64,000 nt of DNA from JAFDWI01 sp963764215 (GCA_963764215.1 CAVXRS010000007.1:1-64000), one strand, 5' to 3'. Positions 8,507-17,881 are shown, counted from the stretch's first letter. Numbers and translations are program-made. Notes: generated by a model from the letters alone, not told the origin.

Positions 8507-10732
8507 TCAGGCCGGACCCGGAGCTACGTCGACGTCGACCCAACCCCGCGACGGGACGGCCACGTCGAAGTCCCAGCGTCCTGTGTCGGCGTCGAAGCGG
8601 ATGTCAGGACCGGAACCGTCCGGGTCGTGCAGGGTCGCGCGGATCGGCGCGTCCGCGTAGCCCGAGCAGGTCACGACCTCCCCGGCGCCCTTGACCGTGA
8701 CCCGGACGACTTGCCCGGTCGACGCGACCTCGATGCGGGCGTCGCCCGCGGGCACGAACTTGGAGGTGTCGCCGATCACCGCCAGACGCCCGCCGGCGAG
8801 CAGCGGTGCCACCACCCAGTAGCACCAGGCCTCTTTGTCCAGCGTGACGGGCAGCGTGGTGGTCCGGTCGCCGGTGCGCAGCGCACCGGACCGCCAGTCG
8901 TAGACGACCACGGCGCCTTCTGGCACGCTCTCGCCGAGCGCGTCGAGCGTGACGTCGCCCGACACGACCTCGTCGCCACCGTGTGCGTGCATGGCCAGCA
9001 CATAGGCCCAACGGCCGGCCGGGTGATCGGTGTGACTCTCGGCGAACAACGGCACCGCGCGGAACGCGGGGGCTCCCAGGATCGACTCGTCGATCGCCGC
9101 AATGGGCACGTCGGGCTTGATCAGCAGCCCGTCGGCCCGACACGTCGCACGGGCCAGCGCCGCATCGCCGCGGCCGACCCGGTCGCCGAGCCCGACCGGC
9201 CCGGTCGACAGGGCGGAGAGGAGCGCTTCGGGTTCGCCGGTCTCACCCGCCACGGCCGGGTCGGTGCGGAACACGTCCTTGAACGGCATCAGCCCGAGGG
9301 ACCGGGCCAGGGCGTTGGTCGTGACGAACCAGGCCCAGAGCTGGCCGGCGGTGGCGATGTAGCCGTGGTCGCCGCAGGTGCGCACCGAGGTGACCTGGCC
9401 GAGCGTGGTGGTGCGGGCCAGATCGGCTGGGGTGCCCATGCACCACTGCAGGGTGACGCCCCGTTCACGGGCGGCCCGGTCGATCCCTTCCTGCCAGGCG
9501 CGGGCGAGCCCGGGGCGCTCGCGGAGTCCCCGCACTCCGAAGAACACCTCGACCAGCCAGTCGTGTTCGAAGGTTTCCACCCCCCAGGCGACGCACTGGT
9601 CGAGCCAACGTTCATAGATCGACGCGTCGGCCGGGGCCGCGTAATCCCCATCCACGTACACCGGATGGTCCGCGGCGATGGGTGCGTCGGCGGAAAGGTG
9701 CCGAATGTGGGCGACCAGAGGCGGATCACCGAGACGGTGACGCAGGTCGACGATCCCCTGGGGAAGCACGTCGTCGCGTGCTTCCCACGCCGTCAACGCG
9801 GATGGGGGCACGACCCATTCGTCGGTGTCGAAGGGGCGCACGTCGACGTGCGGGTAGAACCACGAATCGAGCTGCACCGCGCCGATGGGAACATCGTCGT
9901 CGCGCAGCTCCTCTACTGCGGCCACGATCGAACCGGCCGTGTCGTGGCCCGCTTCGGTGCGGTACCAGTAGGCGGCGCCGTTGTCGGTCCAGTACGACGG
10001 TCGGCGCGCCAACGCGTCGGCCCAGCGTCCGGGTCGTACCGTTCCGGCACGTTCGGTCAACAACCGGCCCCAGGTGTCCAGGCAGGCCCGTGGACCGGGG
10101 CCGGCGATCACGGCAAGATCGGTTGCGAATCCGGCCGGCACCGCGTCGAGGTCGCCGTGCCAGCCGCAGCGCACCGAACCTCCGTTGAGTCCGATCGTGA
10201 CCTCGTGGAAATCCTCCAACGGCGCCACCAGCAGAGACCGTCGGCCCGCGTCGTCGAGGATCAGCGGCCAGCCGGTCGGGGGGCGGTGGGGGAGCAGGAA
10301 GTAGCCGTCCAGATCGGGGCCTGCGGTGGCCGGAAGCGCGAACTCGCAGTGCTGGAAGACCACCGAGCGCATCCCCTCGGGTGCTCCCCCCGTCGTTCGG
10401 TCGGCCGGGGTGAAGATCGGCCAACCCACACCGGGCCGGTCGAACGCGCCCGTCGCCAGACCGGTCAGCTCCTCGGTGGCCTCGGTGCGCAACACGACCA
10501 TGGGGCGCTCGGCGTAGGCGCGCACCGACAACCGGATCGGCCCGTCCACGACGACCACCGCGCGGTACGGGCCCAGGTCGTCGACGGCGTCGTGCGGTGG
10601 CCCGGGTGGCCCGGCACCGTCGGGACCGGTGTACACCCCGGGTCCGAACCAGTCCGGCGCATCACTGGTGCCGATCCGGATCGTGCCGTCGTCGACGTCG
10701 ACGATCAGGTCGCCTGGGCTGGAGAGTCGCAT
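8507..10732 (-). CDS. Large glycosidase-like TIM-barrel protein facing the uronate operon
   Basis: A 741-aa protein without signal peptide. The N-terminal third is beta-rich (RLSSPGDLIVDVDDGTIRIG). The centre looks like a TIM barrel of the GH36/raffinose-synthase type: PSYWTDNGAAYWYRTEAGHD, then IGAVQLDSWFYPHVDVR, VETFEHDWLVE and LQWCMGTPADLARTT. The C-terminal part is again beta-rich. Asp in QLDSW and EHDW are candidate catalytic carboxylates. It stops 11 bp from the alpha/beta-hydrolase stop and its start lies 41 bp from the divergent uxaC start, so it probably shares control with the sugar-acid operon and may release a uronic acid from an oligosaccharide or glycoside inside the cell. A GTG at 10783 would extend it but would overlap uxaC. 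The exact GH family is not resolved. Confidence 0.6.
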   Translation of the reverse strand: MRLSSPGDLIVDVDDGTIRIGTSDAPDWFGPGVYTGPDGAGPPGPPHDAVDDLGPYRAVVVVDGPIRLSVRAYAERPMVVLRTEATEELTGLATGAFDRPGVGWPIFTPADRTTGGAPEGMRSVVFQHCEFALPATAGPDLDGYFLLPHRPPTGWPLILDDAGRRSLLVAPLEDFHEVTIGLNGGSVRCGWHGDLDAVPAGFATDLAVIAGPGPRACLDTWGRLLTERAGTVRPGRWADALARRPSYWTDNGAAYWYRTEAGHDTAGSIVAAVEELRDDDVPIGAVQLDSWFYPHVDVRPFDTDEWVVPPSALTAWEARDDVLPQGIVDLRHRLGDPPLVAHIRHLSADAPIAADHPVYVDGDYAAPADASIYERWLDQCVAWGVETFEHDWLVEVFFGVRGLRERPGLARAWQEGIDRAARERGVTLQWCMGTPADLARTTTLGQVTSVRTCGDHGYIATAGQLWAWFVTTNALARSLGLMPFKDVFRTDPAVAGETGEPEALLSALSTGPVGLGDRVGRGDAALARATCRADGLLIKPDVPIAAIDESILGAPAFRAVPLFAESHTDHPAGRWAYVLAMHAHGGDEVVSGDVTLDALGESVPEGAVVVYDWRSGALRTGDRTTTLPVTLDKEAWCYWVVAPLLAGGRLAVIGDTSKFVPAGDARIEVASTGQVVRVTVKGAGEVVTCSGYADAPIRATLHDPDGSGPDIRFDADTGRWDFDVAVPSRGWVDVDVAPGPA

Positions 10733-10773
10733 GCGGCGAGTCTGGCCGATGAGAACTGTGGGATGCTCACCTG

Positions 10774-12228
10774 ATGCGGTCACGAGCCATCGAGTTGCAC
10801 CCCGACCGGCTCTTTCCGGCCGAGCCGACCGCCCGGGCCATCGCCCGCGAACTGTTCGCTCAAGTCGCGGACCTCGCCATCATCAGCCCGCACGGTCACT
10901 GCGACGCCAACTGGTGGGCCGACGACGCGCCGTTCGCCGATCCGGCCGGACTGCTGGTCACCGGTGACCACTACCTGCTGCGGATGCTGCACAGTCAGGG
11001 GGTACCGCTCGAGGCGCTGGGTCGAACGCCCGAAACGGGACCTGTGACGGCCCCGGCCGCTACGCCACGCGAGGTGTGGCGCACCTTCGCGGCCCACTAC
11101 CACCTGTTCCGGGGGACCCCGTCGCGGCTGTGGCTCGACCATGCGCTCGCCGAGGTGCTGGGCATCGACGAGGTCCCGTCGGAGGCGAACGCCGACGAGC
11201 AGTACGACACGCTCGTGGCGCGGCTGTCCGAGGACCGGTTCAGGCCCCGCGCCCTGTTCGACCGGTTCGGCATCGAGTTCCTCGCCACGACCGAATCGCC
11301 CCTCGACGACCTCGCCGCGCACCGTCGCATCCACGAGTCCGGTTGGAACGGGCGGGTCGTCACGGCGTTCCGTCCGGACCCGGTGGTGGACCCCGATCAT
11401 CCCGACTTCGTCGAGAACCTCGACCGGCTCGCACAACTCGCGGGCGTCGACACGACCACCTGGGAGGGCTATCTCGCCGCCCTGGCCGATCGCCGCAGGT
11501 GCTTCATCGCGCACGGGGCGACCTCGACCGATCACGGCCACCCGTCGGCCACCACCGCGGATCTGCCACCGGACGCGGCGGCCGCGCTGTTCGACCGGGT
11601 GCGCACCGGCGGCGCCACGCCCGACGACGCCGAGGTGTTCCGCGGCCAGATGCTCACCGAGATGGTCCGCATGAGCCTGGACGACGGCCTGGTCACCCAG
11701 CTCCATCCGGGCAGTTGGCGCAACCACGACGCACCCCTCGCGCGGCGCTTCGGCCCCGACATCGGCGCCGACATCCCGACACGCACCGATTTCGTCGGTG
11801 GCCTCAAACCGCTGCTCGACCGTTTCGGCGACGAACCGGATGCCACCCTGGTCGTGTTCACCTTGGACGAGTCGACCTACACCCGGGAACTCGCGCCCCT
11901 CGCCGGCTACTACCCGCTGGTGCGGTTGGGAGCACCCTGGTGGTTCGGTGACAGCGTCGAGGGCATGCGGCGTTTCCGCCGCGCGGTCACCGACACCGCC
12001 GGATACGCGAACACCGTCGGGTTCACCGACGACACCCGGGCGTTGTTGTCGATCCCGGCGCGTCACGACGTCGCCCGACGGGTGGACTGCGGCCACCTGG
12101 CCGAGTTGGTGGCCGAGCATCGACTGGGACTGGACGACGCCGCCGAGCTGGCGGTGGATCTGGCCCATCGACTCGCCCGTGCCGCCTACCGCATCGACGG
12201 GTCGTCGTTCACCGCGGCGTTCCCGTGA
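10774..12228 (+). CDS. uxaC: Glucuronate (uronate) isomerase
   Basis: A 484-aa protein close in length to E. coli UxaC (470 aa). It belongs to the amidohydrolase-like uronate isomerase family: SPHGHCDANWW (His40/His42) replaces the D-x-H-x-H segment at the end of the first barrel strand, and LFDRFGIEFLATTESPLDDL, then ESGWNGRVVTAFRPD and GYYPLVRLGAPWWFGDS, are family blocks. It interconverts D-glucuronate with D-fructuronate, and D-galacturonate with D-tagaturonate. First gene of a four-gene operon with GTGA/ATGA overlaps; divergent from the glycosidase-like gene with only 41 bp between starts. Confidence 0.9.
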   Translation: MRSRAIELHPDRLFPAEPTARAIARELFAQVADLAIISPHGHCDANWWADDAPFADPAGLLVTGDHYLLRMLHSQGVPLEALGRTPETGPVTAPAATPREVWRTFAAHYHLFRGTPSRLWLDHALAEVLGIDEVPSEANADEQYDTLVARLSEDRFRPRALFDRFGIEFLATTESPLDDLAAHRRIHESGWNGRVVTAFRPDPVVDPDHPDFVENLDRLAQLAGVDTTTWEGYLAALADRRRCFIAHGATSTDHGHPSATTADLPPDAAAALFDRVRTGGATPDDAEVFRGQMLTEMVRMSLDDGLVTQLHPGSWRNHDAPLARRFGPDIGADIPTRTDFVGGLKPLLDRFGDEPDATLVVFTLDESTYTRELAPLAGYYPLVRLGAPWWFGDSVEGMRRFRRAVTDTAGYANTVGFTDDTRALLSIPARHDVARRVDCGHLAELVAEHRLGLDDAAELAVDLAHRLARAAYRIDGSSFTAAFP

Positions 12229-13700
12229 GCGAGGCGGTGGCCCTGGCCGCGTCGACGCTCGACCGGGTGCTCGACGCCCGGCTCCCCGGGTACGCGCGGG
12301 ACGGGCTGGTACCCGGGGTGGTGCATCTCGGGGTGGGCGCGTTCGCCCGGGCGCATCTCGCGGTGTACGCCGACGACCTGTTGGCCATCGGCGACGACAC
12401 GGTCGCCGTCACGGGCGTGTCGTTGCACTCGCGGGCAGTGATCGACGCGCTGGCCCACCAGGACGGACTGTTCACCCTGCTCGAATCGGACGGCACCACC
12501 GAGCAGTTGCGCGTGATCGGGTCGGTGGTCGAGGTCGCGCACGGTCCGGGCGCCGCGGTCCTCGCCGTCGCGGCACCGTCGACCCGGGCGGTGACCCTGA
12601 CCGTGACCGAGAAGGGCTATGCGCACCGGCCCGGTGGGGGGCTCGACACCGCCGTGCCGTCGATCGCCCACGATCTGGCCTTCCCCGATGCTCCCCGGTC
12701 GGTGGCCGGTGTGCTGGTGGCGGGGCTGGCCCGTCGCCGGGAGCGCGGGCTGGGCGGGGTGGCGGTCATCTCGGCCGACAACCTGGCCGCGAACGGGACG
12801 GTCACCGCCACCGTGGTGAACGGCCTGGCCGACCGGGTGGACCCGGCGCTGGCCGAGTGGATCGACGCCAACGTGACGTTCCCGTCGTCGGTGGTCGATC
12901 GGATCGTGCCGGCCACGACCGCAGTGGATCTGACCGCGGTGCGCCGTCGGATCGGTCTGGTCGACGCGGTGCCGGTGCGGGCCGAAGTCCACCGCAGTTG
13001 GGTGATCGAAGGGGTTCCCGGCCTTCCCCGATGGGACCGGGTCGGTGCGACGATCGTCGACGAGATCGCTCCCTTCGAGGCGCGCAAGCTGCGCACGGTC
13101 AACGCCCCGCACACGGCGCTGGCCCTGCTCGGTGGCCTCGCGGGCTTCGCCACCATCGACGAGGCGGCGACCGACCCGGCGCTGGCCGGGTTCACCCGGG
13201 CGCTGGTCGACGTCGAGATCGCCCCGCACCTGCCGGTGCTGCCCGCGCGGACACCGCCCCTGGCAGGCGGGATGTCTGCTCCGGCGAGCGAAACCCTGGC
13301 CCGCTTCGCGAATCCGACGCTCGGACACCGCTGTGCCCAGGTGGCCACCGACACGTCCCAGAAGCTGCCGCAACGCATCCTGGCCCCGATGTCCGATGCG
13401 CTCGACGCCGGCGACGGGGTCGCGCGCCTGGCCCTCGTCGTCGCCGCATGGGCTGCCTGGATCGCCCGTTCCATCCGGAACCCGACGTTTCCGCTGGACG
13501 ATCCGCTGGCGGACCGGCTGGTCGAGGTGGCCCGGCGGTCGGGTGCCGGGTTGTCCGCGTTGGCCCGCGCGCTGATCGACGTCGACGCCGTGTTCGCCCC
13601 AGGACTCGCCGCATCGTCGTCCGCGCGTCGGGCGATCACCGACGCGGCGACACTGCTGGAGGATCGCGGACCACGCCTGGCCGCCGAGGCATCGACGTGA
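12225..13700 (+). CDS. uxuB: Mannitol-dehydrogenase-family oxidoreductase, likely fructuronate reductase
   Basis: A 491-aa NAD(P)-dependent polyol/sugar-acid dehydrogenase. The nucleotide-binding motif VVHLGVGAFARAH is at residues 32-44. TVTEKGYAH, ISADNLAANG and DRIVPATT follow in family order, and the catalytic block FEARKLRTVNAPHTALALLG places Lys288, Asn293 and His296 as in mannitol 2-dehydrogenase and UxuB. GTG start overlaps the uxaC stop (GTGA). Directly after UxaC the expected reaction is D-fructuronate to D-mannonate. Tagaturonate reductase (UxaB) is in a neighbouring subfamily and cannot be excluded by sequence alone. Confidence 0.82.
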   Translation: MSEAVALAASTLDRVLDARLPGYARDGLVPGVVHLGVGAFARAHLAVYADDLLAIGDDTVAVTGVSLHSRAVIDALAHQDGLFTLLESDGTTEQLRVIGSVVEVAHGPGAAVLAVAAPSTRAVTLTVTEKGYAHRPGGGLDTAVPSIAHDLAFPDAPRSVAGVLVAGLARRRERGLGGVAVISADNLAANGTVTATVVNGLADRVDPALAEWIDANVTFPSSVVDRIVPATTAVDLTAVRRRIGLVDAVPVRAEVHRSWVIEGVPGLPRWDRVGATIVDEIAPFEARKLRTVNAPHTALALLGGLAGFATIDEAATDPALAGFTRALVDVEIAPHLPVLPARTPPLAGGMSAPASETLARFANPTLGHRCAQVATDTSQKLPQRILAPMSDALDAGDGVARLALVVAAWAAWIARSIRNPTFPLDDPLADRLVEVARRSGAGLSALARALIDVDAVFAPGLAASSSARRAITDAATLLEDRGPRLAAEAST

Positions 13701-14968
13701 CCGACCCGGCCGGCGTCACGTCGAAGGTCGCGGCCCGCGGCACGCACCTGACCAGGGAAGACGTCCGTTCGGTGCTGGGGCGGTCCGGGCTCGGCGACGC
13801 CTGCGCGGGACAGCGGGTGCTCGTGTTGATCCCGGACCACACCCGCAGCGCTCCGCTCCCGCTGTTGTTCGATCTGATCGTCGAGTCGCTGGCAGCGGCC
13901 GCGTCGATCGAGGTGATGGTGGCCCTGGGGACACATCCGCCGCTTTCCGAATCGGCGCGTCGGGCCCTGGTCGGCATCTGCGACGGACCTCTGCCCGCCG
14001 GGGTGACCCTCACCGACCACGCGTGGCAGGACCGGCACACGCTGGTGCAGATCGGCACGATCGACGATGGCCAGATCCGCAGCATCGCCGGGGACCGCTG
14101 GCACCGCAGCCTCGCCGGCGATCTGCCGGTGCGCATCAACCGGGCCGCGACCGAAGCCGATCGCGTCGTTGTCGTCGGACCCACCTTCCCTCACGAGGTC
14201 GTCGGGTTCTCCGGCGGGGTGAAATACCTGTTCCCGGGCATCTCCGGGCCCGAGATGATCGACGTGTCGCACTGGCTGGGCGCGTTGTGCGGTGTGCCCG
14301 ACACGATCGGCGTGCTCGACACGCCGCCCCGGCGCCTGATCGAACAGGCCGCGGGAATGCTGGACACGCCGGTCACCCTCGTCGGACTGGTCGTCGGCCC
14401 GCACGCGTCGCTCGACGCCGTGTTCGTCGGCGACCCGGGTGCGGCCTGGCGCGCCGCGGCAAAGGAATCGGCGCAGCGTCATGTCGTGCTGCACGACGCC
14501 CCCATGGACCGGGTGCTGTCGGTCGCCCTGCCCCGCTACGACGAGCTGTGGACGGCGGCGAAGGCGATGTACAAGCTCGAACCGGTGCTCGCCGACGGCG
14601 CGGAGCTGGTGCTCTTTGCGCCCCACCTGGCCGAGGTCTCCCGGGTGCACGGCGCGGAGATCGACCGCATCGGCTATCACGTCCGCGCCTACTTCCTCGC
14701 CCAGTGGGACCGGTTCGCCGACGTGCCCCGTGCGGCGCTCGCCCATGCGACCCACCTGCGCGGTGCGGGAAGCTACGTCGGGGGAGTGGAGCATCCGCGG
14801 TTCACGGTGACCCTGGCATCGCGGATTCCCGCAGCCCGGTGCCGCCGGCTCGGCCTCGCCTACCGCGACCCGGATTCGATCGACGTGGCCGACTGGGTCG
14901 GGCGGGAAGCCGACGGCGTGCTCGTCGACCCGCACGCCGGTGAGACCCTGCACCGGCTGCGCCGATGA
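13697..14968 (+). CDS. LarA-family nickel-pincer racemase/epimerase, likely D-gluconate 2-epimerase
   Basis: A 423-aa protein of the lactate racemase family (DUF2088). PDHTRSAP gives Asp47 and Arg50; THPP (His80) and TDHAWQD (His108) follow; then FPHEVVGFSGGVKYLFPG carries His166 and Lys176, and IDVSHW carries His192. The 166/176/192 spacing equals His174/Lys184/His200 of Lactobacillus LarA, where Lys184 tethers the nickel-pincer nucleotide. Some LarA homologues are D-gluconate 2-epimerases (mannonate/gluconate), as shown by published work on this superfamily. Placed between a mannonate-forming reductase and gluconokinase with 4-base overlaps on both sides, this reaction fits far better than lactate racemisation. 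The cofactor makers LarB, LarC and LarE are not in the window. Confidence 0.8.
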   Translation: MTDPAGVTSKVAARGTHLTREDVRSVLGRSGLGDACAGQRVLVLIPDHTRSAPLPLLFDLIVESLAAAASIEVMVALGTHPPLSESARRALVGICDGPLPAGVTLTDHAWQDRHTLVQIGTIDDGQIRSIAGDRWHRSLAGDLPVRINRAATEADRVVVVGPTFPHEVVGFSGGVKYLFPGISGPEMIDVSHWLGALCGVPDTIGVLDTPPRRLIEQAAGMLDTPVTLVGLVVGPHASLDAVFVGDPGAAWRAAAKESAQRHVVLHDAPMDRVLSVALPRYDELWTAAKAMYKLEPVLADGAELVLFAPHLAEVSRVHGAEIDRIGYHVRAYFLAQWDRFADVPRAALAHATHLRGAGSYVGGVEHPRFTVTLASRIPAARCRRLGLAYRDPDSIDVADWVGREADGVLVDPHAGETLHRLRR

Positions 14969-15489
14969 GCGGAACCGGGTCGAGCGTGCACGTACCGCGC
15001 ACCATCGTCGTGATGGGGGTGTCGGGTTCGGGCAAGACCACGGTCGGTCGGGCGGTGGCCGCGCGGATCGGCCGGCGATTCGTCGACGCCGACGACTACC
15101 ACTCGGCGGCGAACGTGGCGAAGATGGCGGCGGGCATCGGCCTCGACGACGCCGACCGCCGGCCGTGGCTGGCTTCGCTGAACGTGGCGTTGCGCACGGC
15201 GGAAGCCCACGGTGAACCCGTGGTGTTGGCCTGCTCGGCACTGAAGGCGTCCTACCGTCGGGCGCTGTTCGACGGGCTCGAGGACCCACTGCTCGTCTAT
15301 TTGGCGGCGTCGCCCGCACTCATCCGCGAGCGCCTCGCCGGACGGAGGGGCCACTTCGCCTCGGGCTCGTTGATCGACAGCCAGTTCGCGGCGCTGGAAC
15401 CGCCGGACCCGGCAGAGGCGCTCGTACTCGACGCCGCACGTTCGGTCGACGACCTCGCCACGGCCATCGTCGAGCCACGGTCCGGGTGA
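14965..15489 (+). CDS. gntK: Gluconokinase
   Basis: A 174-aa P-loop kinase, the normal GntK length. Walker A GVSGSGKTT has Lys24; FVDADDYHSAANVAKMAAGI and LDDADRRPWL are the gluconate-binding signature, LACSALKASYR follows, and LAGRRGHF with SLIDSQFAALEPP forms the lid. It phosphorylates D-gluconate to 6-phosphogluconate. It overlaps the LarA-family gene by ATGA and closes the operon, so gluconate should be the product delivered by the preceding three enzymes. Confidence 0.92.
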   Translation: MSGTGSSVHVPRTIVVMGVSGSGKTTVGRAVAARIGRRFVDADDYHSAANVAKMAAGIGLDDADRRPWLASLNVALRTAEAHGEPVVLACSALKASYRRALFDGLEDPLLVYLAASPALIRERLAGRRGHFASGSLIDSQFAALEPPDPAEALVLDAARSVDDLATAIVEPRSG

Positions 15490-15523
15490 AGGCGTCATCG
15501 GTGTGCTGTAGGGTTCCGCAGTC

Positions 15524-16940
15524 ATGCCCGATGTGTCGGAGCACCTTGGGATCGGTGAGGTCTCCGAAGCGACAGCAGGTCGGGTTTCCCGGCGGGCTTT
15601 TGCCTGGGGACTGACGGCGATCACCGCGGTCGCCTTGACGATCCGCCTGCTGCGGGTGGCACTGGTCACCGGACGCCAGCGGCTTGGACACGACGCCTTC
15701 TACTACTACCGCCAGGCTCAGATGATCGATCAGGGCGAGTGGTTCGTGAAGCCGCTCAGCTACCTCGCGCTCGGCCATTGGTTGCCCGGCGCGGATCATC
15801 CCCCAGGTTTCGTACTGCTGCTCGCGTTCCTGCAGTCGATCAAGATTCGTTCGCCGATGGCGGAGCGCTACGTCATTGCAGTCATCGGAACCGTCACGGT
15901 TGTCGTCATCGCCCTCACGGTCCGCTATCTGCTCGGCAACCGTGCCGGGCTCATCGCCGGGTTTCTCGCTGCGGTCTATCCCAACCTGTGGGTGAACGAC
16001 GGCGAACTGATGTCCGAAACGCTCTTCCTCCTCGCGTTCAGTTTCGGGCTCCTCAGCGTCTATCACTACCGGAGGACGTCGTCCTGGCGATGGTTCGTCC
16101 TGCTCGCACTCGCACTCACCGTCGCCGCTTCGGCGCGTCCCGAAGCGCTCCTGCTGTTTCCGCTCATCGTTCTACCGGCAGTCATCGGGGCCACGCGGGA
16201 CAAGCCCCGAATGCGCCTCAGGGTGCTCCTGGTCGGCTGCATCATCCCCGTTGTCGCGTTCACCCCCTGGGTGGTGTTCAATTCGGTGCGCTTCGGACAT
16301 CCGGTGCTCATGTCGACCGGAGCTGGTCAGACGCTGCTCCAGGGGAACTGCCCGGCCACCTACCACGGAACGTACACGGGGATCGACAACTTCGGTTGTA
16401 TGAACGAAGTGCCCTCCCCGTCTCCCCAGGTTCGGAACGACGCGGTCATGGACGCTCGCTATCGCCGGCAGGCATTCGAGAACATGACGAGCAATCTCGG
16501 CCGGCTGCCGGTGGTGATGTTGATCCGCGAGGGTCGCACCTGGGGGATTTGGAAACCGGCTCAACAACGGACGATCGACTACAGGTTGGAAGGACGAGGG
16601 TCGATCGGATTGCTCCGGGTCATGCAGTGGAGTTGGTGGGTCGTCGCCGCACTGGCCATTCCCGGAGTGTTCATCTGGCGTCGGAAGCGCCTCGAGTTCT
16701 ATCCCCTCGGAGCGCAGCTCTTCCTCACGGTGCTGGTCTCCGCCATCACCTTTGCAAGTACCCGGTACCGCGCCGGGGCCGAGGTTTGTGTCGTGATCCT
16801 CGCCGCGGCGACAATCGACCATGTCTGGGGAAGACTGCGTCTTCGCGGCGGGTCGCGCGACGTCGCCGGGCGCAGCTGCGGCGGCCGAGGACGGCGCCGG
16901 GCCGGCGACCGATTCCATCTCGCCTTCGAATCCGGGCTGA
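15524..16940 (+). CDS. GT39/ArnT-like membrane glycosyltransferase, C-terminal frameshift
   Basis: A polytopic membrane protein. After a short N-terminus, a first TM segment (AFAWGLTAITAVALTIRLLR) is followed by the luminal loop GHDAFYYYRQAQMIDQGEWF, whose Asp matches the catalytic loop of dolichyl/undecaprenyl-phosphate-sugar transferases of GT family 39 and ArnT. About nine more TM segments follow. In the unshifted frame the open frame runs on to 17527, through the next gene in a meaningless Arg/Gly-rich sequence. A one-base shift near 16830-16860 instead gives an Ala-rich tail ending EDGAGPATDSIS and a stop at 16938-16940. I take the latter as the real end (about 470 aa). Likely role: transfer of a lipid-linked sugar to a cell-envelope acceptor. 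Confidence 0.65.
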
Positions 16941-17066
16941 ATCGATGCGGAACGGCGTCGTCGGGCACGTCGCCGGGAGCGCAGGTTGTCCTGCCCCGAT
17001 GCCCCGGCGCGCCGAGCGGGGCAAATCCCTCTCGGGACATCGCGTGGGGCGATAGCGTCGCGGCCC

Positions 17067-17867
17067 ATGTTGCCGCTCGTGTGTCTGGACGTGGACGGCA
17101 CCCTCGTGGGCTCGGCGGGTGCTCCCAGCGACGAGCTCTGGCAGGCCGCGGCCCGGGCGCGGGAACGAGGCCAGCATCTCACCCTCTGCACTGCCCGTAT
17201 CGCCCGGGGCAAGACCCGGGCCTGGGCCGAGCGACTCGACCCGGACGGCCTGCACGTGTTCCACACCGGGGCCGCGTTGTGGCATCCCTCTACCGGAGAC
17301 GTCTACCCCACCCCGGTACCCGAAGCGGCCATCGAAGAAGCCGCGCGCCTGGCCGGACAACGACGCTGGGTGTTCGAGGCCTATTCCTGGGACGAACTCG
17401 CGGTGGAGTCCGACGAACCTCTGGCGGTGCGTCACGCGGAGCTGTTGGGTCTACCGCACGAACGGCGCAGCATCGACGCACTGTCCTCACCGGTCGTGCG
17501 GTTGCAGTGGGTGGTGCCGATCGGTGATCTGGATGCGGCCCTCGAATCGGCGCCGGGGGGCTGCCGGGCATCGGGGGCGACCTCACCGTCGATGCCTGAT
17601 GCGGCCTTCGTCTCACTGACCGCCGAGGAAGTCTCCAAGGCCGCGGGCGTCACCATGGTGGCCGATCACCTGGGAGTGCCCCTCGCCGCGGTGATGATGG
17701 TCGGTGACGGGCACAACGACCTGCCGGCGATGGGGGTCGTGGGCTGGCCGGTGGCGATGGGCGATGCTGATCCCGGAGTGACCGCGGCGGCCCGCTTCGT
17801 CGTCGCATCGGTCGATCGGAACGGCGCCGCCGAGGCGATCGACCAGTCGGCCGAGCTCAGCGCGTAA
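17067..17867 (+). CDS. HAD-superfamily (Cof/IIB type) phosphatase
   Basis: A 266-aa protein with HAD motif I DVDGTLVG at residues 7-14 (nucleophile Asp7), motif II in LTLCTARIARGK, and motif IV MMVGDGHNDLPAMG near residue 210, preceded by the Lys in EEVSKAAGV (motif III). The cap between residues 85 and 190 is of type IIB, as in Cof and sucrose/trehalose-phosphate phosphatases. ATG 17067 was chosen since it places motif I at the N-terminus. Substrate unknown, probably a sugar phosphate or phosphorylated cofactor. Confidence 0.85.
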   Translation: MLPLVCLDVDGTLVGSAGAPSDELWQAAARARERGQHLTLCTARIARGKTRAWAERLDPDGLHVFHTGAALWHPSTGDVYPTPVPEAAIEEAARLAGQRRWVFEAYSWDELAVESDEPLAVRHAELLGLPHERRSIDALSSPVVRLQWVVPIGDLDAALESAPGGCRASGATSPSMPDAAFVSLTAEEVSKAAGVTMVADHLGVPLAAVMMVGDGHNDLPAMGVVGWPVAMGDADPGVTAAARFVVASVDRNGAAEAIDQSAELSA

Positions 17868-17869
17868 CG

Positions 17870-17881
17870 GGCCCGCGGGCC
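17870..17881. terminator. GC palindrome just after the HAD gene
   Basis: GGCCCGCGGGCC, a perfect 12-bp palindrome, starts two bases after the TAA stop. It could fold as a small hairpin at the 3' end of the HAD transcript. Its core CCCGCGGG is shared with the larger palindromic repeats 430-470 bp downstream. Confidence 0.35.

Noticed and set aside
8297..10774. 825-residue + strand open frame opposite the glycosidase-like gene
   Set aside because: Composition is Arg/Gly/Val-rich with no family motif; the minus strand shows a coherent fold.
12617..15319. 900-residue open frame on the minus strand opposite uxuB, larA-like and gntK
   Set aside because: It is a shadow of the operon in GC-rich DNA: Arg/Ser/Pro-rich translation, no domain, while the + strand has four textbook enzymes.
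15524..17527. 667-residue fusion of a glycosyltransferase with a novel Arg/Gly-rich domain
   Set aside because: The extra part overlaps the HAD gene in the wrong frame and looks like a frameshift product.
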